Source of the DNA: Cytospora piceicola | Lineage: Eukaryota > Ascomycota > Sordariomycetes > Diaporthales > Cytosporaceae | Direction of reading: 5' to 3' | Assembly (NCBI GenBank): GCA_023375675.1 | Contig: JALQBC010000053.1 | Span: 171,373 to 235,372 of the forward strand | DNA: 64,000 nucleotides | Shown here: piece after piece, positions 26,540-39,160 of the stretch | How positions within the stretch are numbered: the stretch's first letter is position 1 | Layout: each line of letters starts with the position of its first letter | Notes under the pieces: generated by a model | What the model saw: only the letters and a program-made list of their open reading frames with translations | The model's database searches: none | Told to the model about the DNA's origin: nothing | Made by a program: the position numbers and the translations under genes

Positions 26540-27850
26540 ATTACTAAACTACTAGAATTAGCACCTTTACGCCTTTACGTTATAAGTAGTAGGTGCAGAC
26601 TCTTAAACCTTTTACTTTAAAAGGCAATACTTCGTTACTTAACTTTAATAAGTCTACTCTTCCTACCTTTAAAACTTATAAATCCCCTTTAGTAATTATT
26701 AATAATTATAACGATAAGAACGTTAAGGTTATAATTTTAATTCTTAGCGTTAACTTAAGCGATATCGTCTTATAAAGGCTGCTAAAGATTCTTAAAACCG
26801 TCGGTTATAAAAAGGCTATAAAAATAAAGTATAAGAACTCTTTTCTCGCCGATCTTAATATTAGTCTTACCGTTTACGATAGTAACGTAACGACTATTAA
26901 TTTAAATAATAAGAATACTTAAGTAGCGTTAGTAAGATAAAATATAATTACTAAAGGTAAGTAACTTAAAAAGCCTTTTAAAGGTATTTTCGGTTAAGTC
27001 TTTTAAGATATAAAGTATAATAAACCCTTTCTTAACAGTACTAATACTATATTCTGTAAAAGCTTTTATATTTTAATACTTTTTAGCCGTAAAGATAATA
27101 ATAAGGATTATATAGGCGATAAGATATTAGTCGATCTCGGAGATAATTTAAGTAAAAAGCTTAATAAGCTATTTAAGAATAATATAGTTAATATTAGTAT
27201 CCCGGTCTTTTAAGAATATAAAAAGCGAAGTATCTTTTTATAAGCCGATTATAGTCTATAGTATTAACTTATAAACTTAGTCTTTAAAGAAATTAGTTTA
27301 ATCGAAGTTTACTACTTTTAATATTTCGATGTATTTATAGTAAAAGTTATATTATTATTTTAAAAGAAACACTTTTTAATTACTTAATTATATAACTGTT
27401 TTTCTAATTCGGAAGGTAGTATTCGATACTTATATTATAAGTCGGCTAACCTTTATAACTATATTATAGTATATACTATCTTTTAACTTCGTTAAACTTT
27501 CTTATACTAATAATATACTTTTTATAAAGTAAACTTATTACTAAAGGTCCGGTTATAAACACTTATATAGTTAAGATATATATTATTAATATAATAAAAA
27601 ATACTTATTTTATATTACTAAAAACTTTAACGGTTAAGTTAAGCCGGATTTAAAGTTATTTTATAAAAGTAGCTATTATCTTAGCTACCGGTAGCTTAAA
27701 TAACTTATATAAAACCGATATATATAAGGTTAACGACTTAAGTTATAACCTAAAAAAGGTAAATATAAATACCGTTAATCGTAGTTATCGTATATCTTTT
27801 ACTAACTAGATTCGTTTTATCTATAAGTAAAAGCTTTTTAGTCTTTTATA
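26540..27850 (+). pseudogene. RIP-killed ORF of about 430 codons, function unknown
   Basis: A single + frame can be followed from about 26,540 to 27,850. Its stops are TAA or TAG at Gln-compatible sites, and long stretches are free of stops, including a 60-codon ORF at 26,593-26,775. The frame codes for a mixed helical-looking protein rich in Lys, Ile, Leu, Asn and Tyr; part of the Tyr excess would come from His and Cys codons altered by C-to-T change. I saw no catalytic motif that survives. It is probably a transposon gag- or transposase-like ORF or a duplicated gene. The 60-codon ORF on its own should not be called a gene. Confidence 0.55.
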
Positions 27851-28835
27851 AACCGTCGCCGGGGTTTATTTAAATAAGCTTTTATAGTATTATTTAAAAT
27901 TATCGTTAATAACAGACTTAACTTAAGTACCGACCTTACTATTATTTCTTTTAATAACTATTTATTAGTATTCGACTTACCCCGTTTACTGTTTAATAAT
28001 AAAGGCTTTATAGTTTAAGGTAATAAAGTAAAGGAGTTTTTAATAAAGTTAAGACTTTTTTATAGCAGGATATATAGTTTTATACCCTTCTGTTAAAATA
28101 AACTAAACGAGTTAATATACTATCGTATACCTTATATATTACTCGACTAAAGAGATCTTTAATAATATAGTTATATAGTTAACGGTATAACTAAGGCGGA
28201 GAGTGTTAAGGATTCCCTTTTAAAGAGGCAGAAGGTTTTAAATATAAGTAAGGCGGAAGGTATTAAGGAACTTCCCTTAAAGATTTTTAAAAAGTACGAT
28301 ATTTTTAAAGAACTTATAGTATATATTTTAAGTTAGTAAAGAGGATATATATAAGTTACGATTAATAAAATATATTAAGATAAAGTAAAGATAGATTAAA
28401 TAGAAACTAAGTAAAACCGAGATTAATACTACGTTTAATTAGATCCGAGAAACAGGTACTATAATAGATTAGTATAATTATAATTTAAAGCTAATTAAAA
28501 TTAAAAATAGATAGTATAGATTTTAAGGTATAGCTTTTTATATACTTACCTGCCTTTTATAACAGAAGGTATATAAAAGTTACAGATTTAAGTTAGTTAA
28601 ACTTATACCTTTATATTATATAACGTTTAAGTATTTACTTATACTAGCTAACCTATTCGTTCTTACTTTATAAGCCGTTTTTAAAGCTTACTCTAGCTAT
28701 AATATATACCTTTATCCTATCTATACTTAAACTATATAGCTATTTAACGTATCGTGTTATTTAACGATAGTATTTAGTATATAAGACGTATATTTTATAG
28801 GTATATCGAGATAAATCGCTATCTCTGTCGCTAAC
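27851..28835. other. AT-rich flank of the LTR element, nothing recognised
   Basis: Heavily mutated sequence, into which the LTR element at 28,836 inserted. The last five bases, CTAAC (28,831-28,835), are the left copy of its target-site duplication. Confidence 0.5.
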
Positions 28836-29026
28836 TGCTGTAGCGTAATAGGGTGCAGGCCATTTTAGCCTGCCTGCCGGCCGGCTAGGCTTAACCGCCC
28901 GGCAGAATGCCAGATACCCTACCAAAACCTAACTATTAAGGCCCTTAAGGCCTTTAATTAGTAATACACAACAATAATAAACAGACCTACGATAAATACA
29001 CTTTAATACCCTATTCTACTTTACTA
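28836..29026 (+). repeat. Left LTR, 191 bp
   Basis: Aligned to the right LTR without gaps, it has 18 differences, all transitions (C/T or G/A), as counted by eye. The shared core includes GCCTGCCGGCCGGCTAGG or its variant and the paired words AAGGCCCTTAAGGCCTTT. Confidence 0.9.
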
Positions 29027-29419
29027 AATAGTAGCTATAATTTAAGATCTATTCGACCGCGATGCCCTTAATCTAAGTATTCGAACGGTACTATTCTTGT
29101 ATTAAAGCGACCAGATTTGCCAATTAGCTATTTAAAACTATTACCAACTACTAAAACCACTACAACCATTCAATCAGAGACGCCTTTACTAGCTTAGTCT
29201 CTCTCGCGATACCTTTAATCTATCGTATCTACCTTACTACCTTTAAAGGCACTAATTAGACCTTTTAAGGTCTAAAAACCTCGCTAGAACACCTCGCCCG
29301 CTATACTTACGCCTACGATAATTCTCAAGAAGCTTACTACGATTGCTATAGCATAACCGTCTAAAGGGATAAACCTAACCCCTTCTAGTACTACTAATAG
29401 AATAGTAACGGCTGTAAAG

Positions 29420-30679
29420 TCCTTCTAAAGGCTTTAGACGAAGACCCTAAACTTTAAGCCTAGGTTCACATACTAGACCTTTAGTCTTAAGTCGCAGACC
29501 TTCAGAAAGCCCTTAAATAACAGTCATAACAGCCTTAACCTTAACACCAGCCCCAACCTCACGAGATCTTTCGCACCGAGAACGAAAAGCTTCGTATCGA
29601 AAACGACAAACTTCAGGCTAAGAACGAACGTCTTTACCAACAGCTCGGTTACCTTACTAAAGAAAATACTGGCCTTCGCACTCAAATCGTTAGCTTCCAG
29701 ACTACCTAGCAAGTATTACGCGACTTCCTCACGCCCGAAAGCGATCGCGACCGTACCCCTCCGAAGCCTATAAATCTAACCTGTCGCAAATATAGCGATA
29801 GCTTCATTTCGCAAGGCACCCTTCTCGATCATGTCTATTCGAACGTTTATAGCCATAAAAGACAGCCTGCGAGACAGCCTACGAAACAACCCACGAGATA
29901 AATCACACCCAGATTTAGTATATTCAGTCTCCCTTCGAGTCCTCCCTCTTCGAGATCCTCTTCGAGATCCTCCTCGACCTCGAGACCGCCTGTCCTACCC
30001 GTTTCCCTCCCTTCCTGTCGTCCCTCTTCAAGCCTATCCTCTATACATTCTTACAAGTTTTACGGCTTAACCTACGACTCGCGTAACAGGCTGTTTAGTT
30101 ATTTAAAAGAAGAGGGACATATACGGCCTAGTATTTAATTAAGCAACAACGAGGGCGATAACAGCGATAGCGATACCCTTAACCTTCACGATAGTAACAG
30201 TATTCAATTAAGCGACAACGAGAGCGACAACAGCGATAGCGATACCCTCAGCCTTTAATTAAACCAAGGCGACAACCACAGCAATAGCAATACCCTTAGC
30301 CTTTAATTAAACTAAAGCGATAACTAAAGCGACGATTAAAGCGACGATCAATTAAACGATCAAGGCGACAATCAGGGCGACGATCAAAGCGATCAATTGA
30401 ACGATAGTTACAGTAATTCGAGTAGCCATACAGATCCCCACGGCGATAGCGGTAACGATACCTATATCCCTTAACAGCTTCCCTTAACAGCTATCAACAG
30501 CTGCTAGCCAGATGATTTAATCGATTCGATTAATTCAATCAAACTTATCGGAAATGAACGATTTAGCCTAGGAACAGATTTAGTTCGGAAATAGAAAAGG
30601 AAAAAGGAAGTATACAGCAGGGAATTAAACTAATAACCTTATAACGAGGACGTCATACTCTTTTTACGTGCCCGGCACT
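29420..30679 (+). pseudogene. Decayed gag-like ORF of the LTR element
   Basis: On the + strand, a frame at about 29,500-29,760 gives a heptad-like coiled coil rich in Glu, Lys, Arg, Asn, Leu and Gln (about 29,566-29,710). Its in-frame TAA and TAG codons sit among CAA and CAG codons, as expected for lost Gln. Downstream (about 30,135-30,480) comes a repetitive Asn/Asp/Ser tract made of units like G-D-N-S-D-S-D-T, then a short mixed tail that runs up to the right LTR. Coiled coil plus acidic tail is reminiscent of a structural capsid-type protein, but there is no Zn knuckle. The ORFs at 29,524-29,712 (minus) and 29,831-30,070 (plus) are by-products of this sequence. Confidence 0.6.
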
Positions 30680-30870
30680 TACTACAGCGTAATAGGATAC
30701 AGGCCATTTTAGCTTGCCTGCCGGCCGGCTAGGCCTAACCGCCCGGCAGAATACCAGATGCCCTACTAAAACCTAGCTATTAAGGCCCTTAAGGCCTTTA
30801 GTTAGTAATATATAACAATAACAGACAGACCTACGATAAATACACTTTAATACCCCATTCTGCTTTACTA
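30680..30870 (+). repeat. Right LTR, 191 bp
   Basis: Same length as the left LTR and collinear with it. The start reads TACTACAGCG where the left has TGCTGTAGCG, three transitions at TpG/CpA sites. It is followed directly by CTAAT, the right copy of the target duplication. Confidence 0.9.
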
Positions 30871-30990
30871 CTAATAAATATCTTTAAACTAAATTTAAAC
30901 TTAAACTAAAAAACTACTAACTACTAACCTAACTATACTAGATTAATATTAATATAAAAAAAACCTGCTAATTATATATAGATACGAGAA

Positions 30991-31090
30991 GAATTAAAAA
31001 CCGAGAATTAAGAATTAAGAATTAAGAATCAAGAATTAAGAACCGAGAATTAAAAATTAAGAATTAAAAATTAAGAATTAAAAAATTAAA
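30991..31090. repeat. 7-bp microsatellite (GAATTAA)n
   Basis: About thirteen units of GAATTAA with variants AAATTAA, GAATCAA and GAACCGA. It lies about 120 bp beyond the LTR element in AT-rich sequence. Confidence 0.8.
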
Positions 31091-34000
31091 TTAAATTAAC
31101 AGATAACGGTCTATAACTACCGGCTAGTAGTCGATTATATACTTAGCGTTAGTACGCTGCTAACTAAATAATACTGTAACTAAGCCTTTAAGCTTAAGGA
31201 TTTAAAGCTTTTTTAAAACGGTATAGTATCTACGCTTATACTTAAAGTTACGCTTTTCTTTTTACTATTTTTATCTATTTTAACGATATACTTTATTATT
31301 TTATAAGGTATATATAATTTTATATATATACTATATTTAGTATAATATAGTTTAAGACCGGTCGGCTACTAATATAGTCTTTCTTTTTAGTAGTATAAAT
31401 AAACGTGTTATAGTGTTTTCGATATATAGCGCCTTTTAAGTAGATATCGCTTTTATTACGCTCTTAATCGGCCGTTATATTAAACCTTAAGGTAGCCTTA
31501 CCTAGTCGCTTTAATTACAATCACTAAAGTCTATACTATTACCTTCGACTTTAACCTTAATTAATCGTTACCTACGCGCTATTAGTTATTATAGGAATAA
31601 TCCTTTATTATCTTTACCCTTTCTTTTTTACTTTTTTCTACCTTTTAAATAATACTTTATAACCCGATACCTTAAGCAGGTTTTAGCTTCCGGCCTACTT
31701 AACGACCTTCCGTTACGTTAGTATTCTTACGATACTATTAGCGTTTACTTTATAGACTTAAAGTATAGCTAAACTATTTAGTTCTTATTCTTTAAAATAA
31801 TTAAATTTAACTACTACTATAAGGATTTCTTCTATATTAGTAGCCTTATCTATTTAGATATTATAATTATATAAATATACGCTTTACCTTTTTTCTTACC
31901 TTTTCTTCTCCTTTTTTTATATTAAGTCGAGAAATTCTATAAATACTAACGAGAAGATAATATTATAGGTTTCTATAGTATTAAGTTAATAATATTAAAC
32001 GAATAGTTATAAAAAAAGAGAAAATAATAAAGATAATAATAAAATAAAAAATAAGATATAAAAGCCTTATAATATACTTAACCGAAAATCGAATATTTAT
32101 ACTAACCTAAAGGCGGCGATATATTAAAAGTTACTAATATCTTTAAGGCGTAATCTACTAGTTCGATATTTCTTTTAAAACCTCGATATCGTTACTTTAG
32201 TAAAACCGATAGCTATTATACTACCGCTATACTTTTAGTAATTCGTATTTTCGATTTTCGAACTAACGATAACCTTCTTTCTTTTAACCTGTTTTCGGTA
32301 GTTACCTTCTATATAATAGTTATAATCTTAGTTATAGTTATTATAAAGTTAAGGTAAAGCTGTATAGCCGAACGCTTTTATTAAGTATAGTATACTTTTT
32401 TAATACTTTTACTTAACTATTAACTTATTTATAATAAACTACTATAAAATACTTTCTATATAAGATATAACTCGTTTAAAAGATTTTATAAAAAAGATTT
32501 ACTTCTGTATAAGCTATACTAGATCGAAGTATTTTTATTTTTCCTATATTTATTAATAAACTATAATATACCTTTTATATAAGATATAATCTGTTTAAAG
32601 GATTTTATAAAAGAGATTTACTTTTATATAAGCTATAATAAATCGAAATATTTTTATCTTTTCTGTATTTATTAATAAACTATAATATATTTTCTATATA
32701 AAACGTAACCTGTTTAAAGGATTTTATAAAAGAAATCTACTTCTATATAGGCTATATTACGTTAAAGTGTTTTCGTAAAGCGTTAACAAGTAACGTAATA
32801 AGAAAAAAGGAGAGAAATAATAGGTTAAAAAAGGGAAAAGGTACGTTAGTATAGTAAAAGGTAAGAGATAATAAGCCGCGAAGAAAGGTATAATAGTATA
32901 GTAAGACGTAGTAAAGTAAATAAAAGGAATAATAAGCCGGAGAAGAAGAAGGTAAAATAACGTAATAAAAGCGGGAGATAATAGGCCGAGAAAGATAATA
33001 AGCTATAAAGAAAGGTACGATAATATAGTAAGATATAGTAAAGAAAATAAAAGAAAATAATAAGCCGGAGGGATAAAAGGTATAATAAAGTATGTTTTAT
33101 TTTAGTATAAAATAAAAATATTTTAAGCTAAATAAATTAAAGCTCTTTTAATAAGTATAAACTACGCCGATTAAAAAAAGGTTTTATTTAATATCTAACT
33201 ACTAGCTATCGTACTTATTTTTACTATTTTTAGTTATTATCGCCTTTAAAGCTTTTACTTTTTATTAGTAAAATTAACAGCGTCTAATTAGTCTTATTTA
33301 ATTAGCTTACCTAACAATATTTATTTTATTATATTATAATAAAAAGAAGCGGCTTATAGTATTTTTCTTTTTTCTTTTCCTTTTATTTTAATTTCTAATA
33401 CCTTTAGTTTCTATCTTCTTTTTAATTACCTACCCTTATTCCTTAAACTATTTTCTATAATAAATATAGCAGATTAATTTTTTATAATAAAAGCATACCC
33501 GAGAATAAGCTACTTATTATAATATTCGAAGAAACATTTAAATAATCGTTTCTTATCGCTTTCTTATACAGTACGTTTTTTTACGTAATACGTTATAATA
33601 AAAACTTAAAATAATAAACTTTATCGAAAAAGAAATATAAAACTAAATAAATATATTTTATTCTATTATTCCCTTCCCTAGTTTAATAATACTTTTAAAG
33701 CTACATTTAATAAGTATAAACTAATATTATATATAAAAATAACTTTATCGATAACGTTTTAATTCTTTAAATTAAAACTAACGTTTAAGTAGTAATAACG
33801 TCGATAAAAAAGATCTTTTTAACTTTAGCCTTATTATTATTCTTAAAACCTTTAAACTAAAGCTAAAGATCCCGATTCTATAAACCGTATAAATAACGAA
33901 TCCGATAAAAAAAATTAACTATAACGATCTTTATAAAGTTATACCGTAAACTAAATTATATAAAAAGATAACCGAGGAAATACTATCGGCCGAGGTTTTT

Positions 34001-34101
34001 ATAGATAAAGACGGTACGTTTACGTTATAAAGCCTAGCCGTTATAAAGCGTAGCTACCTTTCGCTTTACGTTACGTACGTCGACCTTTACTAAAACCCTT
34101 A
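31091..34101. other. Strongly decayed AT-rich sequence, nothing recognised
   Basis: No gene, RNA gene or strong tandem repeat. A loosely repeated phrase of about 115 bp, containing TTTAAAGGATTTTATAAAAGA, recurs three times between 32,440 and 32,760. These are probably diverged tandem copies, each followed by TATTAATAAACTATAATATA-like sequence. Confidence 0.45.
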
Positions 34102-34149
34102 TATCGCTTATAAGCTATATCGCTTATAAGCTATATCGCTTATAAGCTA
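34102..34149. repeat. 16-bp tandem repeat, three perfect units
   Basis: TATCGCTTATAAGCTA occurs three times in a row without a mismatch. Each unit contains the short palindrome GCTTATAAGC. Perfect copies in otherwise decayed sequence suggest recent expansion or conversion. Confidence 0.85.
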
Positions 34150-34289
34150 TAGAGCGTAGCCGCCCTTTACTTTCTACGTCGCGTATATTAACCTTAAAGA
34201 CTTTAAAGAGATTTTCTTATAAATAGTTATTTAAGCTATAAAGACTAAGACTAAAATAACAGAAAGAATTTATAGCAGATTCGGCCGAA

Positions 34290-35870
34290 TCGCTAATAAG
34301 TTCGGTTTTATTTTTATTATAAACGCTAACAACGGCTACCCTATAAAGGCTACTATAAGCAAGCGGAAGGCTAAGACCGACAAGGCTATAGACAATAACA
34401 TAGCTACCTTATTAAAAAGCCTGCTTATAAAGCTACTATAATAAGCAAGCGGAAGGCTAGGACCGATAAGGCTATAGATACCGACGACGGCTATAGACAC
34501 CGACGACGGCCACTCTGTTAAAGAGCCTGCCTACAAGGCTACTATAAGTAAGCGGAAGGCTAGGACCGACGAGGCTATAGACACTAACGACGGCTATAGA
34601 CACCGACGACAGCTATAGACACCGACGACAGCTATAGATACTAATAACGGCTACCTTATTAAAGAGCCTGTCTATAAGGCTACTATAATAAGTAAGCAGA
34701 AGGCTAAGACCGATAATAATATAAATACCGATAAAGACGGCGAAAAGATATATAAGGAGTAAAAGGAGCTAAAGCCTTTTATAAAAAATAATAACTCTAT
34801 AAAGCCTTCTTTTAAAAAAAAAGACGATAAATATAATATTTTTCCTTTTTAAATATATAGTACTTTTTATAATATATTATTTCTTTCGTCGGTATAGAGT
34901 AATACCTTCGGCCTAAGTCCCGATAAAAAAATATCGGACTTTTAAAGGCTTAGCCGATTTCGACTTTTATATAGATCTAAGCCTAGTAATAGTAATCGCG
35001 AGCTTAACAGCTTTAAAAATAGCCTTACTACTATTAAAAGCTTTTAAGCTATACGTAAGAGGTTTTAAGTAGTTAAGACCGGTAGCGATAATAATAATAC
35101 GGCCGCTAATAAAGGCTTTTAAGCTATATATAAAAAGCTTTAAGTAATTAAGACCGGTAGCGATAATAACGATACGGCCGCTAATAAAGGCTTTTAGGCG
35201 ACTTTACAGCTACTTACCTACTAAACTATTTACTTATTAAACTACTTACCTATTTAACTATTTACAGGTACGGTAGTAAACGGAAGGTTATAGGCTTTAC
35301 CGATAAGCCTTTTATTAAACGCTTTAACCGTGTTATTAAACCGGTCTGATAGAGATTACGAAATAGGTATTTTAGATAATAACGTTAAAGTGTTACTTTC
35401 TTAACGAAATATAAGGCGAGTAATAAGGAGAAAAAGGCTATTTTTAAAACGGTAGAGAAAGAGGCCGCTTTTAAAGCGGTAAAGAAAAAGGCTGCTTTTA
35501 AGACGATAGAGAAAGAGGCCGCTTTTAAAACTATTACGCCTATAAAGAAATTACCTTATTAATATCCTTTGTTTAAGCCGATCCGATACTTTTTATACTA
35601 TAATAAGTAGTATAGCTTATAAAAAAGCTAGCTAAGTATACTACGAATACTATAAAAAGACTATTTAAAGGCTTACTTTAACTTGCCGTACTATATAAGG
35701 CGTTATTAGAAGATCGTATAGGTTAGTTAAGCTAAGGTTAGGCTAAAGCGATTATAAACGTTTAAAATAACGATAAATTTACTTTTATATAAAGTTTATT
35801 AAGACTATATAAATCTTACTCTTTTTATATCTCGATATTAAATATACTTTTTAAAAAGGCCGGAATCGAG
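34290..35870 (+). pseudogene. RIP-killed gene with Lys-rich repeats and a possible C2H2-like end
   Basis: A tandem block at 34,335-34,720 repeats a unit with the core A-T-I-S-K-R-K-A-R-T-D and 21-bp sub-repeats encoding A-I-D-T-D-D-G; small indels shift the frame. A second array at 35,416-35,530 has four 27-bp units reading T-V-E-K-E-A-A-F-K and variants, fully open on the + strand. The same frame continues past 35,560 for about 95 codons with only TAA and TAG stops. It includes an aromatic-rich stretch whose Tyr positions could be former Cys and His in a C-x2-C ... H-x3-H arrangement. The finger is inference; the repeats and the frame are visible. Function unknown, probably nuclear if real. 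Confidence 0.5.
35416..35530 (+). repeat. 27-bp coding minisatellite, four units
   Basis: Four units with the common end GAGGCCGCTTTTAAA (or GCTGCTTTTAAG) keep one + frame open and encode a nine-residue Lys/Glu/Ala/Phe period, likely helical. Confidence 0.8.
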
Positions 35871-36219
35871 CTTATTATAAGTAGCGACAGCGCTGTATCT
35901 GCTGTTACTGTTTTTATAAGTCCTTTCTTCTTTATCGTTTAAGCTGCTTTATTAGCTGCGATAGGGTTTAATTAAACGTAGTAAATAGTATCGTCTGATT
36001 ATAAGTTATAATAACTTTAAAGCCGATAACTTTAAAGCCGATAACTTTAAGGCCGATAACTTTAAGCTTGCTTCTATCCTCGGTATTACGTAGGCTAAGA
36101 ATATGTAGTTTACCTTTTCGTTTTAAAATATTGTTCTTTATTTTACTTTAGTTTTAAAGCTAAACCTTTTCCGTTTTTTAATTATAGCTATAAGGCGATT
36201 AATAATATAATAAAGAATT

Positions 36220-37250
36220 ACTTTTTAATCCTGGTTTAGTTAAGTTAAAACTATTAAACGTTAAAGATAACGACGGGTTTACCTATATTATCGTATTATT
36301 TTAGTTATATTAATAATCTGCTACTACTATTAATCGAAAGGCTTAAAGGTATATTCAGACTAGCCGCTAGCTATTTTATAAAAGGTATAGAGATTATTAA
36401 GGTTATTAAGTAATAAGATTAATTAAGTCTTTAAAAACTATCTTTATTAATATAACTAGTTATTTTATATCTTATAGAAAGTTATAGTATAGTTATATCT
36501 TAATATACTTAAGATATTACTATAGTTAACTTATCGGAAATATAAAACGTATTATTAAGTTTCGTACTTTACCTTTAACTCTTGTTTTATATTCTTATTA
36601 GTTAAGTACGCTACTAATATTTAAAATTAAACCTTATTATTATAAAACTTTTTAACTTATATTCTAATAGTTTATTTATATTTACGTATATTCTAGCTAT
36701 CTTTTTAGTCGGGGATTAAACGTATACTTAAAGACGAACTTAACGTATAAGGTTAAAAGCTTAGTTATTATTATAGTTATTTAACTATCTATTTATCCTG
36801 TTACCTATACTCTTTCCGATAACTACCTTTTAAAATATTCTCCCGGTAAAGCTATATCGAACTTTTTATTAAGACCTATATTAACTATTAAAGTACTACC
36901 GACTTAGTAACGTATTATAAAAGCCGTTTACTTTCGAAGCCCGATACCGACTTATAGAAATAAACTAAAAAAGAACTATTACTATATATCGTTATATATA
37001 ATACAGGTATATTATAAAAGCTTTTTTAAACTATATATAAAAAGGTAAGAAAGACGTTAAACTTAAACCTTAACTTTATATATACGTTTATAAAAGACTA
37101 ATATAAACTATAGGTTAAAGAAAAGGCTATAAAGGTATAAATTTTTAAAAGTATTATTTGTAAAATTATTAAGCGACTATAGCCGGTAGCTATACTTATA
37201 GGTTTATTTATAGGTTTACTTATAGCGATATTAGCTTAGCCTGTTAAAAA
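36220..37250 (+). pseudogene. RIP-killed ORF of about 340 codons, function unknown
   Basis: One + frame reads through about 1,030 bp with stops only of the TAA/TAG type at Gln-compatible places. The protein would be rich in Tyr, Ile, Leu, Lys and Gln and looks helical, with no surviving motif that I can name. It follows the Lys-rich pseudogene by about 350 bp on the same strand. The next decayed ORF starts in another frame right after it, so all three could be exons of one gene or ORFs of one transposon. Confidence 0.5.
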
Positions 37251-37289
37251 AAACCTTACCTGTTTTATCTTTTACCTTTAATAGTAAAA

Positions 37290-38105
37290 ACCTAATAATA
37301 TTTTTAACGTTATTAACCTTTATCTTAATACCGAAGCTACCTCGTTTACCTACTATACTATATTTAATATACTTTCGACTTCGAAGACTTTCGATTTTTT
37401 TATAAGCCTTTCGCCGGCCGGCGTCTTTAATAGCTTATCGACTTTTCCTTAAAGCCGGTAAATATATTAAGTTTATATAGATATAAATATATTTTAATAT
37501 ATATTTAATATAGTAAATATACTTTTTATTAACTTTACCTCGGATATTACTTATAGCTATTCTGTTTTTAATATACCGGAAAAAATAGCTATATATAGTT
37601 TTATACGGCCTTTAAAGCCTTATAAGCGTAAGAAGAACTAAAGCTTAGTATTCTTTATTTAAAAGAACTTATTATAGGCTTATAACCTGCTAATAAACTT
37701 TATAAAGGTTATCGATATTAAATACCCGGACGTTACTATTATCTTAATAAGTAATAAAGACGGCTAAAATACCGAAAAGGCTATATAAGTCTTTTTTTAA
37801 AGTATAAGCGATATTAATAAACAAGCTTTTATAATAAAGATATATACCGTAAATACTCGGTAAACCGCTTTAAACTAACTCGAAGTTTTTTTTAAAATTA
37901 TTAAAGATATAGACCGGGTAAGTAAAACGATAAATAAGGTAGTTAATAAGATAAGGCGTTTTAGTATAACGATTCTTAATAATAACGGTAAAGCTTTCGA
38001 TAGCGTTAAGTATAATAGCAGGCGTAAAAGTAGGTATAAGGGTAAGCGGGATAGCAGGCGGGATAGTAACGGCTAAGCTTATTTTAAAAATATAATAAAG
38101 ACTTA
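37290..38105 (+). pseudogene. RIP-killed ORF of about 270 codons with a basic C-terminus
   Basis: The + frame opens with a Ser/Thr/Phe-rich, disordered-looking part (about 37,320-37,460). It continues through a mixed helical domain (about 37,600-37,940) and ends in a short Arg/Lys/Ser-rich tail (about 37,990-38,085). Stops within it are TAA or TAG at Gln-compatible sites. The order, disordered part, folded domain, basic tail, resembles a nucleic-acid-binding protein such as a capsid-type ORF, but no diagnostic motif remains. Confidence 0.45.
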
Positions 38106-39160
38106 ATTTATTACTTTAAGAATAACTGTATATAAATTATAAAAACGGTTAAAACTAAATATAAATATTTATATAAATTTATTACTATAATAGTTTTATT
38201 AAAGTTATAACGTTATCTTTAGTTAATATTAATAGCTTTATATATATAGTACCGATAATATAACCTTAACCTTCGCTATAGTTAGTAACCTTTATTACGG
38301 TTTATCTTTAATTATAATAATACTAACGGCTAAATAAGCTATAAACAAATCTAAGTCAACTTTTAAAGTAAAAGGCTATATACTCGCTTAGTTTATATAT
38401 TAGTAGTTAGATATCGGCTGCCTTTACCTAGCTAGTCTTTCTTTCTTTTTCCTTATTAAAAACGTTACAGGTTAATAAATTATAAACCTTATATATAATT
38501 AATATTATAACTTTTCTTACTTAAAAAACGTTTATATAATATTATATACTATTAATATAAAAAGTGTAGTATAATAGCTGTTATTTTAATTAGTTAGTAT
38601 AAAAAAGAAAACAGACGTTAGAATAAATAGTATAAATAGGTATCGATATTATATATATATTTTATTTAAAGAATCGATTTCGATAGAAATTATCGAAAGA
38701 GGTAAGGATAAGAAACTTATAGCGGTAATCCTTTTTATACTTAGTATATATACGAATTATAAATATATATTTACCTTAATATATACTCCTAATATTATTT
38801 ATAATTTTAACAGGTAAAATATAAAGTAAATAGCCGTTTTATTTATTTATAAAAATATAACTATTTCTTAAATTAATATTTTAGTTTTTTCTTTTTTATA
38901 ATTTTAACTTAGTTTATTTATTATTTACTATTAACGAACTATATTTATCGCTTAATATAATCTTAAGTAGTTTAAGCTTTAAAAACCTGTTATTCTTTTA
39001 AGTTTTAAGCAGGCTTCGAACTTATTAGTAACTACTTATAGACTTTCGGCTTTTATCGGGCTTAAAGCTAAAGCTATCTTCTATATACTTTATTTTTCGA
39101 CTTAAAATACCGGAAGCTATAGCTAATAACTTAGCTATATATAGTAGCGATAGCTATATC

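Larger units (their letters stand above)
28836..30870 (+). mobile_element. Small non-autonomous LTR retrotransposon, 2,035 bp
   Basis: Two 191-bp direct repeats (28,836-29,026 and 30,680-30,870) bracket 1,653 bp. They are flanked by CTAAC on the left and CTAAT on the right, a 5-bp target duplication with one transition. The left LTR starts TGCTGTAGCG; both end in TTTACTA, where an ancestral CA end would have become TA. The interior has room only for a gag-like ORF and shows no reverse transcriptase or integrase, so it would depend on another element's enzymes (TRIM- or LARD-like class). It is much less AT-rich than its surroundings, so it inserted later and saw fewer rounds of RIP. I could not identify a convincing primer-binding site or polypurine tract. 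Confidence 0.88.

Noticed and set aside
29524..30070. Two ORFs inside the LTR element (62 aa minus, 79 aa plus)
   Set aside because: The minus ORF is antisense to the coiled-coil frame, and the plus ORF is a shifted reading of the gag-like frame with Arg/Pro low complexity.
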